The notes below the pieces were generated by a model. That model ran no database searches and was not told where the DNA came from. It saw only the letters and a list, made by a program, of their open reading frames with translations. The position numbers and the translations under genes were made by a program. A stretch of DNA of 64,000 nt from Demequina sp. (GTDB lineage: Bacteria > Actinomycetota > Actinomycetes > Actinomycetales > Demequinaceae), in assembly GCA_024707205.1 (NCBI GenBank), contig JANQAD010000001.1, positions 1,701,979 to 1,765,978 on the forward strand. Reading direction: 5' to 3'. Shown here piece by piece: positions 1-7,960 of this stretch (positions within the stretch are counted from its first letter, which is position 1; every line of letters begins with the position of its first letter).

Positions 1-561
1 GTGGCGCTCAACTGGATCGCGAACTGCCTCGTGCGACTGCTCGGGGTGGAACCGCGCGACGAGGTGGCGAGCGCGTTCACCGCCGATGAGGTGCAGTCCA
101 TCGTGGAGCGCTCGAGCGCGGAAGGCACCATCTCCGATGATTCGGGGCTGCTGACGGGCGCGATCGAGTTCTCTGAGCATGCGGCTCAGGACGTGATGGT
201 TCCCCTCGACAAGGTCGTGAGCGCCCCTGCAGGCGTGACGGTGGAGGGTCTCGAGGCGCTCGCAGTCGAGACCGGGTTCTCGCGCTTTCCCGTGGCCAAT
301 GGCGACGGCTTCGTGGGCTACCTGCACATCAAGGACACGCTCTTCTCCAGGGCCACCGAGCGAGAGGAGCCCATCCATTCGTGGCGGGTGCGCGACCTCC
401 CCGTGGTGGGCGCGACCGACGAGGTCGAGGACGTTCTTGCGCGCATGCGAGGCACCGGCGCGCACATCGCCCTGGTGGTCGGACCCGATGGTCCGGTGGG
501 CCTGGTTTTCCTCGAGGACATCATCGAGGAGCTCGTTGGCGAGGTCAGCGGCACACTTTAG
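1..561 (+). CDS. CBS-domain protein of the hemolysin C/CorC (CNNM) family, 5' partial
   Basis: The frame is open at the window edge, so only the last ~186 residues are seen; full family members are usually 330-450 aa. The first ~25 residues look like the end of the CNNM (DUF21) membrane domain, and residues ~50-180 form a CBS pair ending in the typical LEDIIEELVGEV segment. The protein stops right after the CBS pair, so the C-terminal CorC_HlyC domain found in many relatives is absent. The family includes Mg2+/Co2+ efflux-related membrane proteins; the transported ion here is unknown. The GTG at position 1 is probably an internal codon. No partner gene on this side is visible. Confidence 0.75.
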   Translation: MALNWIANCLVRLLGVEPRDEVASAFTADEVQSIVERSSAEGTISDDSGLLTGAIEFSEHAAQDVMVPLDKVVSAPAGVTVEGLEALAVETGFSRFPVANGDGFVGYLHIKDTLFSRATEREEPIHSWRVRDLPVVGATDEVEDVLARMRGTGAHIALVVGPDGPVGLVFLEDIIEELVGEVSGTL

Positions 562-610
562 GGAAGTGTGAGATGTGCGACACCTGTAGTTATCTCGCCT
601 GGCGCCAATC

Positions 611-630
611 GTAACCATTCGGTTACCATT
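611..630 (+). promoter_or_regulatory. GTAACCATT/GTTACCATT repeat, possible MtrA-type box
   Basis: GTAACCATT (611-619) is followed by GTTACCATT (622-630), an 11-bp-period direct repeat. The same bases also form a GTAACC-ATTC-GGTTAC inverted repeat (611-626). GTAACC-type repeats bound by the response regulator MtrA lie upstream of cell-wall hydrolase genes in actinobacteria, and the next gene is a cell-wall peptidase. The assignment is inference. Confidence 0.35.
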
Positions 631-713
631 GTCGAGCCTTCCAGTTCGTGCGCTCGTGGCGGTTGCGCGCGCTGGCGGGTACTGAGGCGGATACGAGGCG
701 AAACGGAGGTGGC

Positions 714-1688
714 ATGAGTTCGCTCGTCGAAGCGCCGGTCACCTCCGGCGAGATCGCGGTAGGCACGCGCAGGGAGCGCCGCGTTGTGGAGACCCAGGAG
801 ATCCGGGTCCGTTCCACGCACCGCAGGCGCAAAGTACTTACCCGTAGCGGCGTGCTCGTTGGCTTCGCTCTCGCCATGGTGATCTACCCCGTTTACGGGA
901 CCATCGCACCGTACGCGGATGCCGCAGAAACGCTTCCGGGAGTAGTCAAGGGCCAGTCGCCGACAACGGCGGCGGCCCTTCTTGGTGGAGGGCCCCAGCT
1001 GCTCTCCGCGGACCTGCCCCTGCCTTCTGTTGACGAACTCTCGCAGGCGACCATCGCCGCCAACATCGACGTCCTCAACGTGCCGGGCACAACGTGCAAC
1101 GAGACGGCTCCCATCAAGGGCTCGAACGGCCGGCTCGCGAAGTCTTCTCTGTGCGCCCTCCCGGAGAAGGGGGAGTCCCTGCAGGCCGAGGCCGCGGGAG
1201 CCTTCATCGCCATGAACCAGGCGTACAAGACGGTGTTCGGCCGCAACATCTGCCTCGACGACTCGTACCGCTCGCTCGCCAACCAGTACAGCGTCCGTGC
1301 GACCCGCGGCTACCTCGCGGCAACGCCCGGCACCTCGATGCACGGGTGGGGCCTCGCGGTTGACCTCTGCTCCGAAACGCTGCGAGGGGCCTCCGGCAAG
1401 TGGATCCAGTCGAACGCCCACGTGTACGGCTGGGAGAACCCGCCGTGGGCCAAGAGCTCCAAGTACGAGCCGTGGCACTGGGAGTACATCTCGCTCACCC
1501 AGAAGTACTACGACACGTCGTGGGGCAGCGGCAACTACTCCGACGGCGGCACCTCAAGCAAGTCGTCCTCGAGCTCGTCCAGCTCGTCGTCGAAGTCGAC
1601 GACGACGACCAAGACGACGACCGAGGACACTGACACCGATACCGCTACTGAGCCGACTCCGGCTCCGACTGCGACTGCTGGGTCCTGA
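714..1688 (+). CDS. Secreted/membrane-anchored D-alanyl-D-alanine carboxypeptidase (VanY, peptidase M15B)
   Basis: A 324-aa protein predicted to trim the D-Ala from peptidoglycan stem peptides outside the membrane. ATG 714 is chosen because GGAGGTG lies just upstream; a GTG 66 nt earlier has no ribosome site. Residues ~40-65 form one membrane/signal-anchor segment. The M15 domain covers about residues 130-265 and contains SMHGWGLAVD (zinc His and Asp) near residue 208 and HWEY near residue 255 (second zinc His), the complete VanY signature. After the domain comes a ~50-residue Ser/Thr/Pro-rich tail, probably an extracellular spacer. The gene stands alone with a possible MtrA box upstream, consistent with cell-wall stress control. 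Confidence 0.85.
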   Translation: MSSLVEAPVTSGEIAVGTRRERRVVETQEIRVRSTHRRRKVLTRSGVLVGFALAMVIYPVYGTIAPYADAAETLPGVVKGQSPTTAAALLGGGPQLLSADLPLPSVDELSQATIAANIDVLNVPGTTCNETAPIKGSNGRLAKSSLCALPEKGESLQAEAAGAFIAMNQAYKTVFGRNICLDDSYRSLANQYSVRATRGYLAATPGTSMHGWGLAVDLCSETLRGASGKWIQSNAHVYGWENPPWAKSSKYEPWHWEYISLTQKYYDTSWGSGNYSDGGTSSKSSSSSSSSSSKSTTTTKTTTEDTDTDTATEPTPAPTATAGS

Positions 1689-1707
1689 CCCCGCGCGTCG
1701 TCGCGGG

Positions 1708-3882
1708 TTACGAACCCGCCGCGTCCACCCGAATCAGCACCACTTCCTCGGGATCCAGCCCCGGCGCCTGCACGCCATGAACGCCTAGCGCGCGCCCGGT
1801 GAGCTCAACGGGAGACCCGGCCTCAGCGTCGGACCACCAGGCTGGCTTGGCGCGCATTCCCGCCTCGCTCAGCCGCACCGGCCCGACCGGCGCCACGCGA
1901 TAGGTGCGGTCGGGATCCAGGCCCGGCAACCGCAGCAGCCCCGTAGGCTGCTCCACCACGGAGTCGATCGACGCGAACGAGTAGACGGCCCGCGACCGGT
2001 CCCGCGCCACCACGCCCTGGAGGATGCGCCCGTCCACGGGCAGGTCGCTGCGCACCACGTCACCGGTGTGCAGCAGCTCGCGGAACTCCTTGTGCAGCGC
2101 CACCCACTCGGTGATCGCGGCCCGCACCTCCGGCGCGGACGCCTCCGGCCCCGCAACGTTCCACTCGATCCCCAGATGCCCCCAGAACGCCGTCCCCGCG
2201 CGGAAGTCCAGCGACGACGCGCGATGGGTGGTGTGCGCCACGGGAGGGCCGATGTGTGCGCCCATGTACTCGGGCGGCACGATGAGCGACGTCCACAGCT
2301 GCATGCGCTGCCGCTCCAGCGGGTCGTTGCAGTCCGAGGTCCACACGCGCTGCGTCCGCTCGAGCACACCCAGGTCAATGCGCGCCCCGCCGCCGGAGCA
2401 GGATTCGATCTCGAGGTCAGGGAACGCCTCGTGCAACCCGTCCAGCAGCCGGTAGAACGCGAGCGTCTGCTCGTGGCCGATCGGGCGGCCCGTGGCCGTG
2501 TTGGCGGCCTCCAGCAGATCCCGGTTGTGGTCCCACTTGATGTACGCGGGCCGCAGTTCGCCGATCACCGCATGCAGGCGCTCCTCGATGTACGCGAATG
2601 CCTCTGGATGCGTGAGGTCCAGCACCTGCTGGGTGCGCGCGCGAATCGGCAGGCGGTCGCCGCCCGGCCCCGCGATCCACTCCGGGTGCTCCCGCGCCAG
2701 GTCCGAGTCCTCGTTGATCATTTCCGGCTCGAACCAGATGCCGAACTCGAGTCCCTTGCCCCGCACGTAGTCCGCGAGCCACCCGAGCCCCTCGGGATAG
2801 ATCTCCTCGTCCACGAACCAGTCGCCGAGCCCGGCGTTGTCCGCCCGGCGGTGCCGGAACCAGCCGTCGTCAAGCACAAAGCGCTCCGCGCCCACCGCCG
2901 CCGCGGCATCCGCGAGGGCGCGCAGGGCGTCGTGGTCGTGGTCGAAGTACGCGGCCTCCCAAGTGTTCACCAGGACGGGTCGTGGGCCCGACGGGTGCGC
3001 CGGGTGGGTGCGCAGCCACCGGTGGATTCGGGTAGAGGCCGCGTCGAGCCCGGCGGGGGAGTAGGACGCGTAGACCCAGGGGCTTTCGTAGGTCTCGCCG
3101 GCCGCGAGGCGCACCTCGCCGGGTAGAAGCAGCTCGCCGCCGCCGATCAGCCCCGTGCCGTCGTTGGCCCGCTCCGCGAGGTGCCGCGAGTTCCCCGACC
3201 AGCCAACGTGCGTGAGCCACACCTCGCCGGTGCGGAAGCCAAAGCCGCTGGTGCCGGCGGCAATGAGGAACGCCGAGTCGTGGCCCGGCTTGCCGCGCCG
3301 TGACTCGCGCAGGTGGGTGCCAGTCAGGAACGGCCCGCGCTGGGGCGTGCGCTCCCGGATCCAGCGGCCCGTGAAGTCCAGCAGTTCGGTGGCCTCGCGC
3401 GGCACGGGAAGCAGGAGCGTGAGCTGGTCGAGCTGGTAAGGCTCGTTGCCCTGGGTGCTCGTCACCGCCGCCTTGGTGCGCACCAGGCCCGTGCCCAGCA
3501 TCTCAATGGTGACCGTGAGCGCCAACCCGGCAACGCCGTCGGCCGCCTCTACGACCACCCGGTCAACCGAGCTGTCCTCGTGACCCTCCCCCGAGCGCGC
3601 AACAGACGTCACCGTGAACCGCGTGAAGTTGTCGCTGCCGGCGCGGCTTCCGCTGAGCCCCGGCGTGTGCATCCAGCCCCACGAGTGCTCCGGCAACACG
3701 GACAGCGCGTGCCGCTCGTCGAGCTCGCCTCCAACACGCGGCTCCACTGAGGCACGGGCCACGCCGTCAAGCTCCCCCTCGCCAAGTTCCGCGCCCCAGT
3801 GCAGCACGCGAGGGAGACGGCCTTCGCCGACGTCGAGCAGCAGGGAGACTCCGGAGGCATGCAGGTGGATGAGGTCGCTCAC
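1708..3882 (-). CDS. Alpha-galactosidase, glycoside hydrolase family 36
   Basis: A 724-aa GH36 enzyme that removes terminal alpha-1,6-galactose from oligosaccharides such as melibiose and raffinose. The N-terminal beta-sandwich spans about residues 1-300, followed by a TIM barrel with DDGWF, WFEPEMIN, the nucleophile motif KWDHNRD (~445) and the acid/base motif WTSDCNDPLER (~519), then a C-terminal beta domain. No signal peptide is seen, so it is probably cytoplasmic and acts on imported sugars. The GTG start has no Shine-Dalgarno but a TAGGCT box 7 nt upstream, suggesting a leaderless message. It is transcribed divergently from alanine dehydrogenase through overlapping -10 boxes. No transporter gene is adjacent. 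Confidence 0.9.
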   Translation of the reverse strand: MSDLIHLHASGVSLLLDVGEGRLPRVLHWGAELGEGELDGVARASVEPRVGGELDERHALSVLPEHSWGWMHTPGLSGSRAGSDNFTRFTVTSVARSGEGHEDSSVDRVVVEAADGVAGLALTVTIEMLGTGLVRTKAAVTSTQGNEPYQLDQLTLLLPVPREATELLDFTGRWIRERTPQRGPFLTGTHLRESRRGKPGHDSAFLIAAGTSGFGFRTGEVWLTHVGWSGNSRHLAERANDGTGLIGGGELLLPGEVRLAAGETYESPWVYASYSPAGLDAASTRIHRWLRTHPAHPSGPRPVLVNTWEAAYFDHDHDALRALADAAAAVGAERFVLDDGWFRHRRADNAGLGDWFVDEEIYPEGLGWLADYVRGKGLEFGIWFEPEMINEDSDLAREHPEWIAGPGGDRLPIRARTQQVLDLTHPEAFAYIEERLHAVIGELRPAYIKWDHNRDLLEAANTATGRPIGHEQTLAFYRLLDGLHEAFPDLEIESCSGGGARIDLGVLERTQRVWTSDCNDPLERQRMQLWTSLIVPPEYMGAHIGPPVAHTTHRASSLDFRAGTAFWGHLGIEWNVAGPEASAPEVRAAITEWVALHKEFRELLHTGDVVRSDLPVDGRILQGVVARDRSRAVYSFASIDSVVEQPTGLLRLPGLDPDRTYRVAPVGPVRLSEAGMRAKPAWWSDAEAGSPVELTGRALGVHGVQAPGLDPEEVVLIRVDAAGS

Positions 3883-3889
3883 GCGCCCA

Positions 3890-3899
3890 AGCCTAGAGC
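3890..3899. promoter_or_regulatory. Overlapping divergent -10 boxes for GH36 and ald
   Basis: On the minus strand TAGGCT (3890-3895) lies 7 nt from the GH36 GTG at 3882. On the plus strand TAGAGC (3894-3899) lies 6 nt from ATG 3906. The two hexamers overlap by two bases, so the two genes probably compete for RNA polymerase and both transcripts would be leaderless. Confidence 0.45.
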
Positions 3900-3905
3900 C
3901 GCCGC

Positions 3906-5017
3906 ATGAGCAAAGATGGAGGCATGCTCATCACCATTCCGGCAGAGACGAAGGTGGCGGAGACGCGCGTGGCGCTCACGCCCGACGGCGCGCGGCAGCT
4001 GATCGCCGACGGACACGAGGTCTGGGTACAGGAGGGCGCCGGGGCGGCTCGGCGCTGCCGGACGGCGAGTACGTGGCCGCGGGCGCTCGGCTCGTGTCCG
4101 TGGATGACGCGTGGTCCGGCGAGCTCGTGCTCAAGGTGAAGGAACCCACCCCGGAGGAGTACTCGCGGCTCAGTCACAACACGTTATTCACATTCCTCCA
4201 CCTGGCCGCCAACGAGCCGCTCGCTCGCGCCCTGATCGACGCCGGAACCACTGCCCTCTCCTACGACACCGTGCAGCTCGCGGACGGGTCGCTGCCCCTC
4301 CTCGCCCCCATGAGCGCGGTCGCGGGGCGGATGGCGCCCATCGTGGGCGCGTACCACCTGTTCAGTTCCGAGGGCGGGCGCGGAGTGCTCCTCGCCGGCG
4401 CACCGGGCGCGCCCGCAGGCGAGGTCGTGGTGATCGGCGCGGGCGTCGCGGGCTCCCACGCGGTCGAGGAGTCCGTTGGGCTCGGCGCGCACGTCACCGT
4501 GCTGGACCTGTCCGTGCCGCGCATCGAGGCGCTCGCGGCCCAGTTCGGCACTGCCGTCACCGCGGTCCCGTCAACGCCCGACGCCGTGGCCGAGGCCGTC
4601 GCGAACGCGGACCTGGTCATCGGTGCGGTTCTGCTCCCCGGACGCCCCGCGCCCAAAGTGGTCACCCACGCCATGGTCGAGGCGATGAAGCCGGGCTCGG
4701 TGGTCGTGGACATCGCGATCGATCAGGGCGGCTGCTTCGAGGACTCGCACCCCACCACCCACGCTGACCCCGTGTATATAGTCGCGGGCACGGTGTTCTA
4801 CTGCGTCACGAACATGCCCGGAGCGGTTGGCGCGACCGCCACTGCCGCCTTGACCACCGTGACGCTGCCGTTCATCCTCGAACTCAGCCACGGCGTCGGG
4901 CCTGCTATTGAGGCGAATCCGGCGTTGGCGAAGGGAGTGAACGTCGCTGAAAGAACGCTGCGACACCCCGCGGTCGCGCAGGCTCATCCGGGGCTGCCGG
5001 CTCAACTGGCTCCGTAG
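3906..5017 (+). pseudogene. ald: Alanine dehydrogenase, single-base frameshift
   Basis: NAD-dependent alanine dehydrogenase (L-alanine to pyruvate and ammonia). The N-terminal piece (ETKVAETRVALTPDG) runs in one frame to about 4045; the rest, from SALPDGEYVAAG onward, is in the -1 frame. One extra G in the GGGG at 4041-4044 would restore EGAGGGSALPDG and a ~370-aa enzyme with the Rossmann segment VVVIGAGVAGSHA and the family's C-terminal half intact. ATG 3906 is used because a TAGAGC box sits 6 nt upstream; ATG 3924 fits homologues better but its GGAGG is only one base away. The 3' end overlaps the convergent patatin gene by 113 nt. A sequencing error is likelier than true loss. Confidence 0.85.
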
Positions 5018-5792
5018 CTGGACTCGCCGACTCCGGCCGCGGGTTGACGATCGGGTAGTCCGCGAGGGCGAGTTCGGCCGCCTCGCGACCCAGCTGCACC
5101 AGGCCCGGAAGGTCGCGCGCCACCCACTGTGAGCGGTGGCGCAACCGCGGCGTGATCAACGTGACGTCATCGCGGATCTCGTACTCGTGGACGCGCAACG
5201 CGGTGCGCATGCTTGGCAGGTAGTCCCACTCCGGCGCCAAGCGCACACCAATCACGTGCGTGGCGCCCATCGTGAAGGCAGCCTCGAGCGGGAGGTTCTG
5301 GATGACTCCGCCGTCCACGAAGGTGCGGCCGTCCAACTGCTTTGGCCGGAACAGGCCGGGCACCGCGATGGACGCGCCGATCGCCTCCACGAGGGAGCCG
5401 TGGTCGATGAGGACCGACTCCTCGGTGCCAAGGTCCGTGGCGACGGCCGCGAACCTGATGGGAAGGTCCTCGATCATCGAGTCGTGCCCGATGCGGTCCA
5501 CGGTGTCACGGAGGCCCTCCGTGTCGAGCAGTCCGAGGCCCGGCGTCATGGAGAACGTGCCGAAGTCGCCCCAACTCGCCTGGATCACGAGCTCGGTGAG
5601 TTCGTAAGGGTCGCGGCCGTTCGCGTAGGCGCCCCCGGCTATCGAGCCCGCGGACGTGCCGACCACGATGGTGGGCACGATGCCGCGCTCGTGCAGCACC
5701 TCGAGCACCCCGCAATGCGCGGCGCCCAGCGCGCCGCCACCGCCGAGGGCGAGCCCAAGGTGCGGTTCGTAACGGAGGTCCGCCCCTGCCAT
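4905..5792 (-). CDS. Patatin-like phospholipase (RssA family)
   Basis: A 295-aa predicted lipid acyl hydrolase. It has the patatin oxyanion motif GGGGALG near the N-terminus, the nucleophile elbow GTSAG at about residue 46 and the dyad aspartate in DGGVIQN near residue 165, so the catalytic Ser-Asp pair is complete. No signal peptide is visible. The last ~45 residues are Pro/Ala/Glu-rich and probably disordered. They are encoded opposite the 3' end of ald, with 113 nt of convergent overlap. ATG 5792 is preceded by TAGCAT 6 nt upstream and no ribosome site, suggesting a leaderless transcript. The substrate is unknown. Confidence 0.85.
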   Translation of the reverse strand: MAGADLRYEPHLGLALGGGGALGAAHCGVLEVLHERGIVPTIVVGTSAGSIAGGAYANGRDPYELTELVIQASWGDFGTFSMTPGLGLLDTEGLRDTVDRIGHDSMIEDLPIRFAAVATDLGTEESVLIDHGSLVEAIGASIAVPGLFRPKQLDGRTFVDGGVIQNLPLEAAFTMGATHVIGVRLAPEWDYLPSMRTALRVHEYEIRDDVTLITPRLRHRSQWVARDLPGLVQLGREAAELALADYPIVNPRPESASPATEPVEPAAPDEPARPRGVAAFFQRRSLPSPTPDSPQ

Positions 5793-5798
5793 GCCGTC

Positions 5799-5804
5799 AT
5801 GCTA
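5799..5804 (-). promoter_or_regulatory. Putative -10 box of the patatin gene (leaderless)
   Basis: On the minus strand TAGCAT ends 6 nt before the ATG at 5792 and there is no Shine-Dalgarno. Confidence 0.4.
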
Positions 5805-5832
5805 CGCGTGCGGCCCACTGCCAGGCCCGACG

Positions 5833-5838
5833 TAGGCT
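5833..5838 (+). promoter_or_regulatory. Putative -10 box (TAGGCT), leaderless start at 5845
   Basis: TAGGCT lies 6 nt before GTG 5845, the same geometry as at other starts in this window. Confidence 0.4.
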
Positions 5839-5844
5839 TTACCG

Positions 5845-6339
5845 GTGACCCAGCCCCAGCCGGACGAGGCGCCCCGCACCTGGCTTCCCGTGACCATCGC
5901 CGGTTGCGTCGCGCTCCTGGTGATCGTCGGCGCCCTGATTGCGCACGCGGTGCGCGCGGACCTGTCGCCCGAGAAGCAGGCCGCAGCCGACGCGTGCGAG
6001 GCCGAGTACAAGGCCCAGCACCCCAAGGGACCCGGCATCACCGGCGGCGACATCTTCGCGGCCACCGAGTGGCAGGAACTCGACGCGCGCATGGTGAGTC
6101 TTGGCGTGGCGCAGGAGCAGACGCTTACTGGCGAGCAGCAGGACGCTCGCGATCGCGAGGCAGAGGACCTGGTCGCCTCGGGCGGCGAGAAGATGACCGT
6201 GGTGTGGCAGCTCAATGACGAGTCCCACGCGCAATGCGTTGCCGAGATGCAGGACGGCAAGGTCACCTCGGTGACGGTGACGTCCCTGGTAGAGCCCACC
6301 ACTTCCCCATCCCCATCCCCAAGCCCAAGCCAGCCTTAA
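5845..6339 (+). CDS. Small membrane-anchored exported protein, function unknown
   Basis: I do not recognise a family. The 164-aa product has a short cytoplasmic N-terminus, one membrane helix at about residues 13-36 and an extracytoplasmic domain with two cysteines (in DACEAEY and HAQCVAEM) that could form a disulphide. It ends in a short Ser-Pro repeat (TTSPSPSPSPSQP), a common surface linker in actinobacteria. GTG 5845 is preceded by TAGGCT and no ribosome site. The aldo/keto reductase follows after 9 nt, so the two are likely co-transcribed, but no functional link is evident. Confidence 0.7.
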   Translation: MTQPQPDEAPRTWLPVTIAGCVALLVIVGALIAHAVRADLSPEKQAAADACEAEYKAQHPKGPGITGGDIFAATEWQELDARMVSLGVAQEQTLTGEQQDARDREAEDLVASGGEKMTVVWQLNDESHAQCVAEMQDGKVTSVTVTSLVEPTTSPSPSPSPSQP

Positions 6340-6348
6340 GGAGACACC

Positions 6349-7224
6349 ATGCAGCAGCGTCGGATAGGCGACCGGACCGTCAGCGCCATAGGCCTAGGCG
6401 GCATGCCCATGTCGATCGAGGGGCGGCCGGACCGCGAGCGCTCGATCGCCACGATCCACGCCGCGCTCGACGCGGGCGTCACGTTCATCGACACCGCGGA
6501 CGCCTACAACCGGGACGAGAATGAGACGGGGCACAACGAGATCCTCATCGCCGAGGCGCTGCGAACCTATGGCGCGGACACCTCCCACGTGCTCGTTGCC
6601 ACCAAGGGCGGACTGATCCGGCCCGGCGACGGCTCGTGGCTGCGGAACGGGCATCCCGAGTACCTGAAGGCCGCGGCGAAGGCGTCCTGTTTGCGACTTG
6701 GGGTGGAGGCCATTGGGCTGTACCAGTTCCACCGCGCGGATCCCTCGGTTGCCTACACGGACTCGGTGGGCGCGCTCGCCGAGCTGCTTGACGAGGGCGT
6801 CATTCAGATGGCGGGCGTCTCGAACGCGGAGATCGCCATGATTGCCGCCGCCGATGAGGTGCTCGGTGGGCGGCTGGTGTCGGTGCAGAACCAGTTCTCG
6901 CCGCGATTCGCGACCACCTATGGCGAACTCCAGTACACCGTGGAAAACGGGATGGCGTTCCTGCCGTGGTCGCCGCTTGGCGGAATCTCGTCTGCCGGTG
7001 CTCTGGGGTCCCGGCACGCGGCGTTCGGTTCTGTTGCGACCGCGCACGGGGTCTCGCCCCAGCAGGTGGCGCTCGCGTGGGAGCTCTCGCTGTCCGATTC
7101 CGTGGTGCCGATCCCTGGGGCGTCGCGTCCGGAGTCGGTCACCGATTCCGCGCGTGCCGGTGAGGTGGAGTTGACGGCCGAGGACTTGGCCGCGCTCGAT
7201 GCCTCGGTGGGGCTGACGCGCTAG
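6349..7224 (+). CDS. Aldo/keto reductase
   Basis: A 291-aa NADPH-dependent oxidoreductase with the (beta/alpha)8 AKR fold. The catalytic tetrad is visible: Asp and Tyr in DTADAY (~residues 47-52), Lys in ATKGG (~85) and His in QFHRAD (~127). The cofactor-binding C-terminal segment IPGASRPESV is present. The start is ATG 6349 with AAGGAG upstream. It lies 9 nt after the membrane-protein gene. The physiological carbonyl substrate cannot be read from the sequence. Downstream lies a repeat-rich intergenic region. Confidence 0.88.
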   Translation: MQQRRIGDRTVSAIGLGGMPMSIEGRPDRERSIATIHAALDAGVTFIDTADAYNRDENETGHNEILIAEALRTYGADTSHVLVATKGGLIRPGDGSWLRNGHPEYLKAAAKASCLRLGVEAIGLYQFHRADPSVAYTDSVGALAELLDEGVIQMAGVSNAEIAMIAAADEVLGGRLVSVQNQFSPRFATTYGELQYTVENGMAFLPWSPLGGISSAGALGSRHAAFGSVATAHGVSPQQVALAWELSLSDSVVPIPGASRPESVTDSARAGEVELTAEDLAALDASVGLTR

Positions 7225-7264
7225 CGTCACCCTGCGCCGCGTCGCTAGACCCCCCGCACCCACG

Positions 7265-7475
7265 GTTTAGGCAAGGTGCGCATACCGCGGAGGCGAACCC
7301 GGGCTCGTTTAGGCACGTTGCGCATACTTTGCGCGTGTGAATGGGTAGGCGGAGCCTCGCACGCCGCGGAGGGGATCGCTCGTGGGATCGGTCGCCGCCT
7401 CGGTGGGGGAAGGTATGCGTAGCGTGCCTAAACCAGGGAGATTGTGGCCCGGAGGTATGCGCAGCGTGCCTAAAC
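7265..7475. repeat. Two pairs of ~22-bp repeats, 42-bp period, facing each other
   Basis: Four related 22-bp units occur. Plus orientation: 7265-7286 and 7307-7328. Inverted: 7412-7433 and 7454-7475. Each unit starts with GTTTAGGCA and ends with GCGCATAC or a close variant (one has ACGCATAC). Within each pair the start-to-start distance is exactly 42 bp, with 20-bp unlike spacers. The two pairs are separated by 83 bp. There is no ORF inside. The array sits immediately 3' of tRNA-Arg. A second locus at 36406-36552 shares the GTTTAGGC head and the 42-bp period but has another tail. The function is unknown. Confidence 0.8.
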
Positions 7476-7481
7476 ACAAAG

Positions 7482-7554
7482 TGCCCCCGACAGGAATCGA
7501 ACCTGCGACCTTCGGTACCGGAAACCGGCGCTCTATCCGCTGAGCTACGGGGGC
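7482..7554 (-). tRNA. tRNA-Arg (anticodon CCG)
   Basis: A 73-nt cloverleaf on the minus strand: acceptor GCCCCCG/CGGGGGC with discriminator A, D stem GCTC/GAGC, anticodon loop TTCCGGT reading CGG codons, and T arm GCAGG-TTCGATT-CCTGT. The outermost anticodon-stem pair is a C-A mismatch. CCA is not encoded. The 42-bp-period repeat array begins 7 nt beyond the tRNA 3' end. Confidence 0.93.
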
Positions 7555-7605
7555 ATGCCGCACCGAAATGCGGCTCACCGAGGATACCAGCAGGCGCGGC
7601 GGTGC

Positions 7606-7611
7606 CATGAT
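7606..7611 (+). promoter_or_regulatory. Weak putative -10 box (CATGAT), possible leaderless start at 7618
   Basis: CATGAT lies 6 nt before ATG 7618 and no ribosome site is present. The match is weak and rests mainly on the shared spacing. Confidence 0.25.
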
Positions 7612-7617
7612 GTCCGT

Positions 7618-7947
7618 ATGGCGCTCAGGACACCCGCGAAGATGCTCGCAGCCCTCACCATCGCACTAGCTCTTGCGGCCTGCGGCGGCGGCAAGGACGA
7701 CGACGCCGTCACCCAGGAGGGCACCGTCTCCTCCGTGCAAGAGGGCGGCGACCCGCTGGTGTTCGTCTTCTCCACAGTGCCGCAGAGCAGCCTCAACAAC
7801 GCGATCATCACGGTGGCAGCGCGGGACCTCGACGGCGCCAAGCCAGAGGAAGTTGAGCGCGGCGACGAGGTGAAGGTCACCGTGTCGGTCTGCACCGCAT
7901 CGATCCCCGCGCAATGCACCGCGACGCACGTCGAGGTTACGAAGTAG
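7618..7947 (+). CDS. Small lipoprotein, function unknown
   Basis: A 109-aa product with a lipoprotein signal peptide: a basic N-terminus, a hydrophobic stretch and the lipobox LAAC at about residue 21, followed by GGGKDDD. The mature part (~85 aa) is probably a small beta-rich domain with two cysteines (VSVCTASIPAQCTATH). No family is recognised. ATG 7618 is used because the lipobox then sits at the normal distance. The gene is divergent from tRNA-Arg and lies just before the metallo-hydrolase gene. Confidence 0.7.
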   Translation: MALRTPAKMLAALTIALALAACGGGKDDDAVTQEGTVSSVQEGGDPLVFVFSTVPQSSLNNAIITVAARDLDGAKPEEVERGDEVKVTVSVCTASIPAQCTATHVEVTK

Positions 7948-7960
7948 TGGGCGTCGCAGC

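Noticed and set aside
2068..3126. 352-codon plus-strand frame inside the alpha-galactosidase
   Set aside because: Shadow frame of GH36 with Arg/Pro/Val-rich composition and no motif.
7265..7475. Mini-CRISPR array
   Set aside because: Only two repeats per orientation, 22-bp repeats in opposite orientations, 20-bp spacers and no cas genes or leader.
7486..7580. tRNA-linked attachment site of an integrative element
   Set aside because: No integrase gene and no duplicated tRNA 3' end is visible in the window.
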